A stretch of DNA of 6,823 bases from Bacteroidales bacterium (GCA_007132395.1 SLOR01000338.1:1-6823); one strand, 5' to 3'; numbered from the stretch's first letter, positions 1-6,601 are shown. Numbers and translations are program-made. The notes: generated by a model from the sequence alone, not told the origin.

Positions 1-13
1 CTGTTTGCCAACA

Positions 14-811
14 TTAAAGCCCTTCCAGGAAGTTTTTTATCTCCTCCCACATCTGTCGGCTTTCAAAAATATTGTTATGTCCGTAGCCCGGCAGCTCTAT
101 TCCCCGGGCTGGTCCTTTCCAGTATTGCATAAGCTTTTGACTGTGCCGGGGAGGGATAATATTGTCATGGGTCCCATAAAAAGTAATCATGGGTGCTCCT
201 ATCTTGCGGGAAAATTTTTTGGAAGGGAAAGGATGTCTTAAAATTAACCTCACCGGGAGAAAAGGCATTTTAGATTGTGCAACAGCACGGATACTTTCAA
301 AAGGCGAAATAAGAACAACACCCCTTACATTTCTTTCTGCGGCAAGATATACGGCACTACCCGTGCCAATACTTCGCCCCATGACAACGACGTGATCCGG
401 GCTAATATCTACCCGGGAAACCGCATAATCATATATAGCCAGTGCTGCTTCAAAAAAACTTTTTTGCCCGGGACGTCCCTCACTTTTGCCATAACCCGGA
501 TAATTCACAAGCAGCAGGGCGTAATCACCCAAGCGGGAAGCCTCCGCTATCATATGCGACACCTCCTCGGCATTGCCTCCAAAGTATATAATAAGTTTGC
601 GGGGCTGTTCACTTTCTGCTTTACAGAGCCAGCCATGCAGAACATTTTCTCCCGAAGTAACAAATACTTCTTCCACAACAGCACTCTCAGGTATATTTGA
701 CACAAGCGGTTGGGGAAAGAACAGAAAACCCGATTGCATAACAAAAAAGAATGCCAGCACTGCAGCATAAATCGCCAGTAATGTTATCAGTAAAGTTGCC
801 ATTTTTTTCAT
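14..811 (-). CDS. membrane-anchored alpha/beta hydrolase (BEM46/ABHD13-like serine hydrolase)
   Basis: This is a predicted serine hydrolase of the alpha/beta-hydrolase fold; its substrate cannot be told from sequence, but an ester, thioester or lipid-type substrate is usual. From the ATG at 811 the protein has 265 residues. A hydrophobic segment (about residues 6-26) after a short Lys-rich N-terminus looks like a signal anchor, placing the catalytic domain outside the cytoplasm. The oxyanion-loop motif FGGN is at 77-80, the NYPGYGKSEG strand-turn at 103-112, the nucleophile elbow GRSIG has Ser147, and the probable triad partners are Asp216 (GTHDNIIPP) and His245 (GYGHNN). This motif order matches the BEM46/ABHD13 group. 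The frame stays open to a TTG at 853 (279 residues), but that codon lies inside a promoter -7 box, so I prefer ATG 811, preceded by GAGAAGAAG. It ends with TAA at 14-16. It is probably monocistronic, since a terminator closes the osmC gene upstream. Confidence 0.9.
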   Translation of the reverse strand: MKKMATLLITLLAIYAAVLAFFFVMQSGFLFFPQPLVSNIPESAVVEEVFVTSGENVLHGWLCKAESEQPRKLIIYFGGNAEEVSHMIAEASRLGDYALLLVNYPGYGKSEGRPGQKSFFEAALAIYDYAVSRVDISPDHVVVMGRSIGTGSAVYLAAERNVRGVVLISPFESIRAVAQSKMPFLPVRLILRHPFPSKKFSRKIGAPMITFYGTHDNIIPPRHSQKLMQYWKGPARGIELPGYGHNNIFESRQMWEEIKNFLEGL

Positions 812-850
812 CTTCTTCTCATTGTTCGCGGAATACTGTTGATTCTTTTT

Positions 851-858
851 CAAAAATA
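851..858 (-). promoter_or_regulatory. Bacteroidota-type -7 promoter box for the alpha/beta hydrolase gene
   Basis: Read on the minus strand this is TATTTTTG, an exact match to the Bacteroidota -7 consensus TAnnTTTG. It would place the transcription start near 844, giving a leader of about 33 nt before the ATG at 811. I see no convincing TTG-type -33 element upstream, so the call rests on the -7 box and its position. The box overlaps the alternative TTG start codon at 851-853. Confidence 0.5.
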
Positions 859-1127
859 GTTAAGATTGATTAGCCTGAGCGTAACGCTTCTTAAAAAACC
901 TATAAGGATTATCCTTTTTCTTGCCAGTAAATAGTGTTAAGCCTATTTCCCGGATTCATTACCCTTAATTTGGAAAATATTTATTCTTTATTCAACTTTT
1001 TGCTTGATCAAAAAGTTGACAAAAAATCAAACAGTAAAGCATTAGCTAAGTTTGGATAAAACTGATTAGTGGCAAGATTGCGGATAATCACAAAACGTAT
1101 TAACAAAAGAATAAAAATACGCGGCTT
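859..1127. other. intergenic region between osmC terminator and alpha/beta hydrolase promoter
   Basis: This A/T-rich gap contains no reading frame that looks like a gene on either strand. It holds an 11-bp inverted repeat (992-1019, listed separately). Minor palindromes are AGCG/CGCT at 877-887, AAGGA/TCCTT at about 905-917, and CGTATT/AATACG at 1096-1101 and 1116-1121. None has the U-tract needed for a terminator. The stretch around 1020-1100 after the inverted repeat looks like degenerate intergenic repeat DNA. Confidence 0.6.
992..1019. repeat. 11-bp perfect inverted repeat, probable dispersed intergenic repeat
   Basis: The left arm TCAACTTTTTG (992-1002) and right arm CAAAAAGTTGA (1009-1019) are perfect reverse complements around the loop CTTGAT. 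No U-tract follows on either strand: the plus side continues CAAAAAATCAA and the minus side ATAAAGAAT. It is therefore not a standard intrinsic terminator. From memory, unverified here, similar CTTGATCAAAAAGT...AAAAAATCAA strings recur between genes in Bacteroidota genomes, so I infer a dispersed repeat. Confidence 0.55.
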
Positions 1128-1171
1128 ATGAAAACCAAAAAACCGCTGCAACCCAAAAGGGATACAGCGGT
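1128..1171 (-). terminator. intrinsic terminator of osmC
   Basis: The arms ACCGCTG (1142-1148) and CAGCGGT (1165-1171) pair perfectly. An inner CCC/GGG stem with an AAAA loop (UUUU in the minus-strand RNA) is separated from them by a three-base internal section that is mostly pairable. On the minus strand the hairpin is followed at once by TTTTTTGGTTTT. It begins 25 nt after the osmC stop codon, so it should end the osmC transcript. Confidence 0.85.
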
Positions 1172-1195
1172 AAGTTTTATGAGGCATTGCTGTTT

Positions 1196-1627
1196 TTATG
1201 AAACCAGTTCTGCTTCCAGATTTATTTTCACGGCTTCCAGTGCTTTGGAAACAGGGCAGTTCTTCTTGGCATCACCTGCAATTTCCAGGAATTTATCCTT
1301 ATCCACTCCTTCTACTTTTCCTTTGGTTTTCAGTAGGATTTCAGTAATAGCAAATCCTGCATCGGTTTTATCAAGCGTAACCTCTGCTTCTGTTTCAATG
1401 GATACAGGCTTAAATCCTGCCTGATCAAGGCTATTGGCAAAAGCCATGGAAAAACAGGCTGCATGTGCGGCCCCAATAAGTTCTTCAGGGCTCGACTTTT
1501 GCTTATCATTCTCGAATCGTGAAGGAAAACTATATGCCCCTTCGTATCCTGAGGTTTTCAGGGTGAATTTTCCGTTTCCTTTGGGCAGGTTTCCTTCCCA
1601 GCGCGCATTGGCAAAATGTTTACTCAT
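1196..1627 (-). CDS. osmC: OsmC, organic hydroperoxide reductase
   Basis: OsmC is a cytoplasmic, thiol-dependent peroxidase that reduces organic hydroperoxides to alcohols and helps in oxidative or osmotic stress. The 143-residue length equals that of E. coli OsmC, and the alignment from memory is close throughout: the N-terminal ARWEGNLPKGNG matches the AHWEGDIKRGKG region, and PEELIGAAHAACFSMA and LDKTDAGFAIT are near identical. The two redox cysteines are Cys58 (peroxidatic, in AAHAACFSMA) and Cys124 (resolving, in NCPVSKAL). Arg37 and Glu49, which contact the active thiol and substrate in the family, are also present. These features favour OsmC over the Ohr branch. Homodimerisation is expected. 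The ATG at 1627 gives the standard N-terminus and is preceded by A/T-rich sequence with no Shine-Dalgarno. A terminator lies just downstream, and the gap to the upstream gene is 112 bp, so it is probably its own transcription unit. Confidence 0.96.
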   Translation of the reverse strand: MSKHFANARWEGNLPKGNGKFTLKTSGYEGAYSFPSRFENDKQKSSPEELIGAAHAACFSMAFANSLDQAGFKPVSIETEAEVTLDKTDAGFAITEILLKTKGKVEGVDKDKFLEIAGDAKKNCPVSKALEAVKINLEAELVS

Positions 1628-1660
1628 TGGATTTGTAATTTAAATTGGTTTAAAAAATTT

Positions 1661-1689
1661 CCAAAATCAAAGAATGTGCTTCACATTCT
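1661..1689 (-). terminator. possible weak terminator after the 218-residue protein gene
   Basis: AGAATGTG (1671-1678) and CACATTCT (1682-1689) form a perfect 8-bp stem with a 3-nt loop. On the minus strand it is followed by TTGATTTTGG, a broken U-tract, and it lies about 50 nt after the stop codon of the upstream gene. It could be the end of the protease-operon transcript. The stem is A/U-rich and the U-tract poor, so it could equally be a regulatory hairpin in front of osmC. Confidence 0.35.
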
Positions 1690-1739
1690 AAAAAATAACT
1701 TTATAATAAAGGGAATAACCCATTAAAAGGGATGTTTGT

Positions 1740-2396
1740 TCAAGGAACTACAATAACAATTCTCGCTTTGTTCCCTTTTCCTAATCCGGCCAGGCACCAG
1801 TTAAAAGGATTTATATCGGCTGCCAGTACATTATTCCACTCTCCGAAGGGGTGCATGGTAAGGGTGACTTCGGTATGGGGCACATACCTTTCCGCCCCGG
1901 GGTCCCAATGGGTAATTATATCGGTGGGTGTGTACCAGAAGGTAAATTCGAGGCGACCCTCCTGCACTGTTCTTGTGAAATCCTGCTTATAAGCCGGTGT
2001 TCGGGGAGGGTTGCCCTCTCCCCCAGCAAAATGCACCCCTGTGCCTTCAAATCCCGTAGCATTGGGGCCATGAAAACCCACATCAACACCTCCACCCACC
2101 AGTGTAAAGGCCAATCCCTCCTTATCTGCAGGCAGGTTCCTGAAACTAAGATGCACTTCGGCCAGGTCCTTTTGCTTAGATGCTCCAGGGAATATTTCAT
2201 AAGAAACATCACTTGATGTTGTTACAATTCTGAATATAACGGGTGTGGTAAACTGCAGGCCGGTCTCATCCTTTTGTTGTTGCCGGTTTGCGGAAGAATC
2301 CGGTCTTCCGGCACAAAAAGAAAAAGAAAGGGGGATCAAAAAGCAAAAAACAAGTAAATATCCGGAATTCATTTTGTTTGTTTTTGACATGACCAT
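1740..2396 (-). CDS. exported protein of unknown function, downstream of the T9SS protease
   Basis: I do not recognise this 218-residue protein. The N-terminus (MVMSKTNKMNSGYLLVFCFLIP) has positive charges and then a hydrophobic segment (about 12-27), so it is very likely exported. Cys28 follows LSFSF and could be a lipidation site, but Phe at -1 departs from the lipobox; cleavage by ordinary signal peptidase after CAG (28-30) is also possible. A polar Gln/Ser/Asp linker (about 31-48) leads into a mature region rich in beta-type sequence, with a GGGVDVGFHGPNATGFEGTG segment (101-120) and a Trp/Pro-rich C-terminal part (NPFNWCLAGLGKG). Starts at residues 1, 3 (2390) and 9 (2372) are all possible; 3 keeps the Lys-rich n-region. 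It begins 33 bp after the protease stop with no terminator between, so co-transcription and a role linked to the protease (substrate, inhibitor or surface partner) are inferred, not shown. Confidence 0.8.
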   Translation of the reverse strand: MVMSKTNKMNSGYLLVFCFLIPLSFSFCAGRPDSSANRQQQKDETGLQFTTPVIFRIVTTSSDVSYEIFPGASKQKDLAEVHLSFRNLPADKEGLAFTLVGGGVDVGFHGPNATGFEGTGVHFAGGEGNPPRTPAYKQDFTRTVQEGRLEFTFWYTPTDIITHWDPGAERYVPHTEVTLTMHPFGEWNNVLAADINPFNWCLAGLGKGNKARIVIVVP

Positions 2397-2429
2397 GATT
2401 GCTAATCAGCTGAACGAACCAACAACCGG

Positions 2430-5400
2430 CTATTTTTTAAGCACTTTGTGCACAGCGTTCTTGCCTTCAGCACTTTCTGCAACCAGGATGTAAAAACCCG
2501 GTTCAAAATTTTCCAGTGAAAGGCTTGCTCTTTCTTGCCCTGTAACAGGCTTTACAAGCATTAACTGTCCTGTGGAGTTGAAAATTTTTATATTATGCAT
2601 CCCCCTGATATTTTTCACATATAACACATCGGAACAAGGGTTGGGGTATACAACAAGCAGGCTGAGGTTATAATCGTCAATAGATGTATTGTTTCTGTAC
2701 ACCGCACTCATAGCCACATCCCTGGCCGGCATGCGAAAAGCATAGTCGGGCTGATCAGAAACAAAATTCCCATAACCATCTGTCCAGAAAGCAAAACCAG
2801 GGTTGGCTGCAGCTTCGGTTTTTATCATAATGGTGTTTCCGGCGGCAAATTCCCCTTCTCCACTTTGGGTGCCGGCAAATACGGGAGCGCTTACCAGAGT
2901 AACTGAGTAAAATTCCGGAGAAAAGGATTCCCACACATCCTGAATCAGGCCATCCTCCGGAGTTTCCTTTACGCGGTCAGCATCCGACACATTCTCTCCT
3001 CCTTCCCATCCTTGACCTATAGCATCGGTATAGTAGCGATACTGTAAAACTCCTGCAGGAATACTATCGAGTACAAGGGTGTGCACAAAAGGGTTATCAG
3101 GATGGGATGACATCTCAAATGCACCACCCTGCCCGGGTTCGGTCCAACGGGTAAAATTGCCCGACACAAAAACTTTATGTTGCCCGTGCACAAAATGGTC
3201 AATGGGTGCCATATCCACCTCCAGGGTGAAATTATGAAGGTAAGTATTGGACGTGCCGTGTATTTCAAAATTATCAACAGCCCACTCAGAGATATGATGA
3301 CCCGCTGCGTTAAATTTAAACCTTACATTTGACAAGCCCTCCAGTTGAGGCAAGATACGCTGAAACAGGGTGCCATTTCCCACCGGGCCTCTCCACTCGT
3401 GAATAAGATTCCAACTCTGCCCGTCATTATCTGACCAGTAAACTCCGGCTGCAGAAGTAACAGCAATATTAAAACGACTGAAAAAATGCACAAAAGAAAT
3501 GGAGACATCCCTGTAATGGGAGAAATCAAAGGCCGGGCTTATCAAATCTGTATCCTGATAACTTCCATATACATACGCGTCTTTTGATACAAATGCATAA
3601 AACCCGGAGCTGTTTTCTAACCTTCGCTCTGTCGCTCCGAATCTCCATACCTGCCCTTCGCCATAATTATCAACCACCTCCCAGCAATTGGGAGCAAAAA
3701 GATAGTTGTCAAATGTTTCACTATAGGGCAGCTCTTTATAATAACCGCAATGTGTAGTCACTTTCAAATCTTTACCTGTGGCATAATTGTGGTTTTCCGA
3801 AAAGGAATATGCTCTGTAATGGTAGGTCTTACCCTGAGCAAGATTATCATGAAGGTATTCATTATCCTCTCCGACATATAAAACGACACCCTTTTCTCCT
3901 ATGGTATCACCCGGCAAATAACCGGAGCCATCAAGGGGTTTGTCAAATAGCCCGGTTTCAGAAACCACCAGCATAACAGGGTTGAGACTATCATTTTTCT
4001 CCCACACCAGCTGCACGGCATGGACATCTGTTTGGGCAGTCTTCAAACTTTTTATATTTCCAACCCTCTCCAGATAAATACGGGCTGCCATAAGTGCTTT
4101 ATATGCATTTACACTGCCGCTGCCCAGCATGCCGGCAAGGCTGTCTCCATTGTACTGATAGATATCCGAAGTATTATTCACCAATATATTCCACAATTGA
4201 TCCGGAGTTAAAATCCCGTACACATGTGATAGCACCAGTGCAGCAACGCCTGTTACATGCGGAGCGGCCATGGAAGTACCGCTCCCACTGCCATATTTGT
4301 TATCCTCCTCGTTAATTGTGCTCATTACATTGACACCTGGAGCAGAAATATCTATCCAATCTCCGAAATTTGAGAATTCCGCTCTTCGCCCTTTGTTGTC
4401 ATAGGCAGCCACAGCCATGACACCGGAATAATAGCCCGGAAACCATTTCCCATCGTCATTACTATTCCCGGCCGCAAAAATAGTAATACCCCCATCAGGC
4501 ATGGCCTCTCCTCCGCCATATAAATTAAAAAAGTCGATTCCGTCCAATAATACCTGGCTATAAACATCAGGCTCTGTATAGGTCCAGCTGTTCTGCGAAA
4601 TGGCAGCACCATGAAATGCAGGATAAATAAAGCAGGCCAGTTGTGAGAAGGTGTTTTCGTTGTTGAAAATATCAACACTCATTAGTCTTACCCCATCGCC
4701 TGAGCCACTGCCCCCTGCGATACCAGCCACACCCGTGCCATTGTTTGTTACTGCTGCCACGGTACCCCCCACATGCGAACCATGACTAATGGGTGCAGCA
4801 AAAGTATTCTCTCCGTCAGGGCCAATGTGTACCCACATGTTCAGCGCAAGGTCTTCATGCCTAAAATCCATTCCCATATCAGTAATGGCCACTATCACAC
4901 CGGGCTTACCTGTTTCTATTTCCCAGGCGGCTTTTAAAGCGATATCTACTCCTTCAATCCCAACCTGCTCTCCTGCACTTTGACCCGTATTATGGTAATG
5001 CCACTGAAAACGAAAATACCAGTCATCAGGAAATACGGCATCCTCTTTGAGCTCCTCCTGCCAGCTGATATCCGCAGGAGTCATCTCTACAGGCTCAATC
5101 AACCTGATAGCAAAAACAGGCTCAGCAATAGCTACTTCCTGCAGGTTTTCGAAATCTGCAATTACCGAACGGATGTCTGATTTTGCAGTAAATTCCAAAT
5201 CATACCACAAATGAAACCCCCATGCTTTCAATAAAGCTTCATATTCTGCAGTGAAGGTAGATTTTTGGTAAATCGCCTCAAGAAGCGGTGTATATGCTAC
5301 TACCCCATACTTCTGGTTGAGCTGGTCGAGTTGTGTAATTCCGGTTCGCACGTAGCCATCATCTGCTTTCATTACCGCGAGGATCTTCTCATTTTCCTGA

Positions 5401-5711
5401 TTGCCCTGAAGCTTTATTCGTACAACCCCTTGTTTCCATGCATTGGCAGAAATCCTGTCAAGATTGATAGGGGGACGCTCTCCACGAACTATTCTGAAGC
5501 CATCTACAATTGTGTCTTGTGAAACCAGTTTGCGGGAAATAACTGTTTCTTTGCTTCCGGGCTGTATGCCCCATGCAGCTGTAACGGAAAACAACAGGAA
5601 ACTGACAAGAATTGCACAAAATGATTTAACGAATATATTTCTGCTTTGCTCGAAGAAATGAGCATACAGGTTGAATAAATAAAACATGAAGGGTTTCAAA
5701 ACTCGGGACAT
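2430..5711 (-). CDS. secreted subtilisin-family (S8) serine protease with T9SS sorting domain
   Basis: This is an endopeptidase expected to cross the inner membrane by Sec and the outer membrane by the type IX system, then be anchored or released outside. Order in the 1093 residues: signal peptide (hydrophobic core about 29-46, after an unusually long n-region that includes another apolar patch at 8-20); propeptide (about 55-205); S8 domain (about 228-545) with Asp278 (AITDMGMD), His310 (SHGSHVGG), oxyanion Asn416 (AAGN) and Ser480 (GTSMAAPH), so the triad is complete; a fibronectin-III-like domain (about 553-653); a jelly-roll domain of the cleaved-adhesin/MAM type (about 660-818, SETFDN...CWEVVDN...VWRFG); an Ig/E-set-like module (about 827-930, KVFVSGNFTRW); an InlB-type repeat (about 935-1006); and a type A sorting domain (about 1016-1093, YPNPCSDVL to GFYILVAES...HKVLKK). 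The start is ATG 5711, but M9 (5687) would also work. A promoter box lies 40 nt upstream and the unknown exported protein follows at 33 bp. The substrate is unknown. Confidence 0.95.
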   Translation of the reverse strand: MSRVLKPFMFYLFNLYAHFFEQSRNIFVKSFCAILVSFLLFSVTAAWGIQPGSKETVISRKLVSQDTIVDGFRIVRGERPPINLDRISANAWKQGVVRIKLQGNQENEKILAVMKADDGYVRTGITQLDQLNQKYGVVAYTPLLEAIYQKSTFTAEYEALLKAWGFHLWYDLEFTAKSDIRSVIADFENLQEVAIAEPVFAIRLIEPVEMTPADISWQEELKEDAVFPDDWYFRFQWHYHNTGQSAGEQVGIEGVDIALKAAWEIETGKPGVIVAITDMGMDFRHEDLALNMWVHIGPDGENTFAAPISHGSHVGGTVAAVTNNGTGVAGIAGGSGSGDGVRLMSVDIFNNENTFSQLACFIYPAFHGAAISQNSWTYTEPDVYSQVLLDGIDFFNLYGGGEAMPDGGITIFAAGNSNDDGKWFPGYYSGVMAVAAYDNKGRRAEFSNFGDWIDISAPGVNVMSTINEEDNKYGSGSGTSMAAPHVTGVAALVLSHVYGILTPDQLWNILVNNTSDIYQYNGDSLAGMLGSGSVNAYKALMAARIYLERVGNIKSLKTAQTDVHAVQLVWEKNDSLNPVMLVVSETGLFDKPLDGSGYLPGDTIGEKGVVLYVGEDNEYLHDNLAQGKTYHYRAYSFSENHNYATGKDLKVTTHCGYYKELPYSETFDNYLFAPNCWEVVDNYGEGQVWRFGATERRLENSSGFYAFVSKDAYVYGSYQDTDLISPAFDFSHYRDVSISFVHFFSRFNIAVTSAAGVYWSDNDGQSWNLIHEWRGPVGNGTLFQRILPQLEGLSNVRFKFNAAGHHISEWAVDNFEIHGTSNTYLHNFTLEVDMAPIDHFVHGQHKVFVSGNFTRWTEPGQGGAFEMSSHPDNPFVHTLVLDSIPAGVLQYRYYTDAIGQGWEGGENVSDADRVKETPEDGLIQDVWESFSPEFYSVTLVSAPVFAGTQSGEGEFAAGNTIMIKTEAAANPGFAFWTDGYGNFVSDQPDYAFRMPARDVAMSAVYRNNTSIDDYNLSLLVVYPNPCSDVLYVKNIRGMHNIKIFNSTGQLMLVKPVTGQERASLSLENFEPGFYILVAESAEGKNAVHKVLKK

Positions 5712-5749
5712 GACTGTAATTATTTGATTTTTAAGAAGATAAAAACAAG

Positions 5750-5757
5750 CAAATATA
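5750..5757 (-). promoter_or_regulatory. Bacteroidota-type -7 promoter box for the protease gene
   Basis: The minus strand reads TATATTTG, an exact TAnnTTTG match. Transcription would start near 5743, giving a leader of about 32 nt before the ATG at 5711, much like the leader inferred for the alpha/beta hydrolase. The -33 region has only a weak TGG in place of TTG. It lies downstream of the SPOR-gene terminator, which fits independent transcription of the protease and the gene behind it. Confidence 0.6.
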
Positions 5758-5794
5758 CTTCAATTTCTTATGTTCCATACTGGAATACACTCTT

Positions 5795-5837
5795 AAAATG
5801 AAAAAAGAAGCACACCTAATAAAAGGTATGCTTCTTT
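5795..5837 (-). terminator. strong intrinsic terminator of the SPOR lipoprotein gene
   Basis: The arms at 5804-5817 and 5824-5837 form a 14-bp stem with a 6-nt loop. In the minus-strand RNA every position pairs, with a single G:U wobble; read on the plus strand that position is a C:A mismatch. The minus-strand hairpin runs into UUUUU-C-A-UUUU. The strand asymmetry and the position about 30 nt after the SPOR stop codon assign it to the minus strand. Confidence 0.9.
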
Positions 5838-5867
5838 CTTTTAAATCAGCTTTCCTAAACGGGGAAA

Positions 5868-6314
5868 TTACTTCCTTACCAGCAACCAGGTATCGGCATG
5901 CTCGGGGAAGTCGGTGCGGATTTGCATGATTCTGCGGCGGGCATCCGCTTCAACAAGGTAAGAATCTACAGAAACCCTGTGGTAGCCGGTTTCACTCAAT
6001 AGTATTACCGGCACAAAGCCTTTTTCTTTGATGGTTTCCTTGTAGCGATCGGCATTATCCTTATTGCGGAAGCTACCGATGATTACGAAATAGGGATTGG
6101 CATCATGCAGGTTACGATCCTGATCGCGCAGGAACGAAAAACTTTCCTCAAGAGAACGGATACGCTGATCGGCTTCTACCTCTACTGCGATATTATTCTC
6201 TCTTTCAATGACAGGTCGCTCATATTCAGGTGTTTCCACAGCAGCCATCTGCTTGGAACGGCATCCGGCAAAAACTAAAATTAATGCGATAAACCAAATT
6301 ACTCTGTTCTTCAT
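5868..6314 (-). CDS. SPOR-domain lipoprotein
   Basis: This 148-residue protein is probably an envelope lipoprotein that binds peptidoglycan. A signal peptide of type II ends at a good lipobox, VFAGC, with Cys18 as the lipidated residue, so the mature protein should sit on the outer membrane facing the periplasm. Residues 19-70 are charged and probably a flexible or partly helical linker (EVEADQRIRSLEESFSFLRD). The SPOR domain spans about 74-147: it opens with YFVIIGSFRNKDNADRYKE, continues KGFVPVILL...GYHRVSVDSY and ends FPEHADTWLLVRK, the usual beta-alpha-beta order. SPOR domains bind glycan strands stripped of stem peptides and often mark division or cell-wall remodelling sites; which role applies here cannot be told. 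The ATG at 6314 gives a compact signal peptide, with A/T-rich sequence and no Shine-Dalgarno upstream. A strong terminator follows, so it appears to be a single-gene unit. Confidence 0.93.
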   Translation of the reverse strand: MKNRVIWFIALILVFAGCRSKQMAAVETPEYERPVIERENNIAVEVEADQRIRSLEESFSFLRDQDRNLHDANPYFVIIGSFRNKDNADRYKETIKEKGFVPVILLSETGYHRVSVDSYLVEADARRRIMQIRTDFPEHADTWLLVRK

Positions 6315-6457
6315 TTTACAGCTTATTAAGTGTTACAACTCTTTTAATAGATGTTTTTTTTCCTCAAATCACGCGAAAATACACATTTTATTGCATTGTA
6401 ATTCAGGCTATGGAAAATATTTTGATTTTTATAAAACTACTACATCATGACCCATGC
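6315..6457. other. intergenic leader region upstream of the SPOR gene
   Basis: This A/T-rich stretch should hold the SPOR-gene promoter, but no exact TAnnTTTG box is present on the minus strand; GTGATTTG (around 6366-6373) is the nearest match and lacks the TA. A run of eight or nine T on the plus strand lies at about 6353-6361. No coding frame on either strand looks real. Confidence 0.5.
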
Positions 6458-6601
6458 GAGACTCTTTGTTTCACTCAGAGTGACAGAGCGCTATGGTGAT
6501 TTGGTGGCATGATTGTGTAGGTTGGGGCAAAACCCCAACCTACACAATCATGCGTATACTTCCTTACAAAGTATGTCATGCTGAGCGCAGCGAAGCATCT
6601 C
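6458..6601. repeat. 144-bp nested inverted repeat (MITE/REP-like element)
   Basis: Outer arms of 30 bp (6458-6487 and 6572-6601) are reverse complements at 21 of 30 positions, sharing GAGA...CTT...CTCAG...TGACA. Between them, almost centred (19 and 18 bp away), is the perfect hairpin at 6507-6553. The right arm carries the string GTCATGCTGAGCGCAGCGAA, which from memory recurs between genes in many bacterial genomes. There is no transposase in the window. I infer a non-autonomous mobile or REP-like repeat; an ageing MITE is the simplest reading. Confidence 0.6.
6507..6553. repeat. perfect 21-bp hairpin with 5-nt loop
   Basis: Positions 6507-6527 and 6533-6553 are exact reverse complements with loop CAAAA; the stem tip is GGGG/CCCC. 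No U-tract follows on either strand, so it is not a canonical intrinsic terminator, though such a stable stem could still impede transcription between the serine hydrolase and SPOR genes. A further 6-bp stem (ATACTT 6556-6561, AAGTAT 6569-6574) sits just to its right. Confidence 0.9.

Noticed and set aside
275..700. Open plus-strand frame of 141 codons opposite the alpha/beta hydrolase
   Set aside because: It is antisense to a gene with a complete catalytic motif set, and its product has no recognisable features and an erratic composition. It is a shadow frame.
992..1019. Intrinsic terminator
   Set aside because: The stem is perfect but no U-tract follows on either strand, and a much better terminator for osmC already exists at 1128-1171.
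1851..2216. Open plus-strand frame of 121 codons opposite the unknown exported protein
   Set aside because: The opposite frame has a signal peptide, operon spacing and plausible composition; the plus-strand product is rich in Cys, His and Arg in the way antisense translations usually are.
2397..2429. Terminator or promoter between the protease and the 218-residue protein gene
   Set aside because: Only a 3-4 bp stem (GCT/AGC) and the short palindrome TCAGCTGA are present, with no T-run and no TAnnTTTG box.
5804..5837. Bidirectional terminator that would also serve plus-strand transcription
   Set aside because: The plus-strand stem has a C:A mismatch and only a broken T-run follows, and there is no plus-strand gene to terminate.
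6458..6601. CRISPR repeats or a tRNA/ncRNA gene in the palindromic gap
   Set aside because: There are no regularly spaced direct repeats and no cloverleaf with tRNA landmarks; the structure is one nested inverted repeat.
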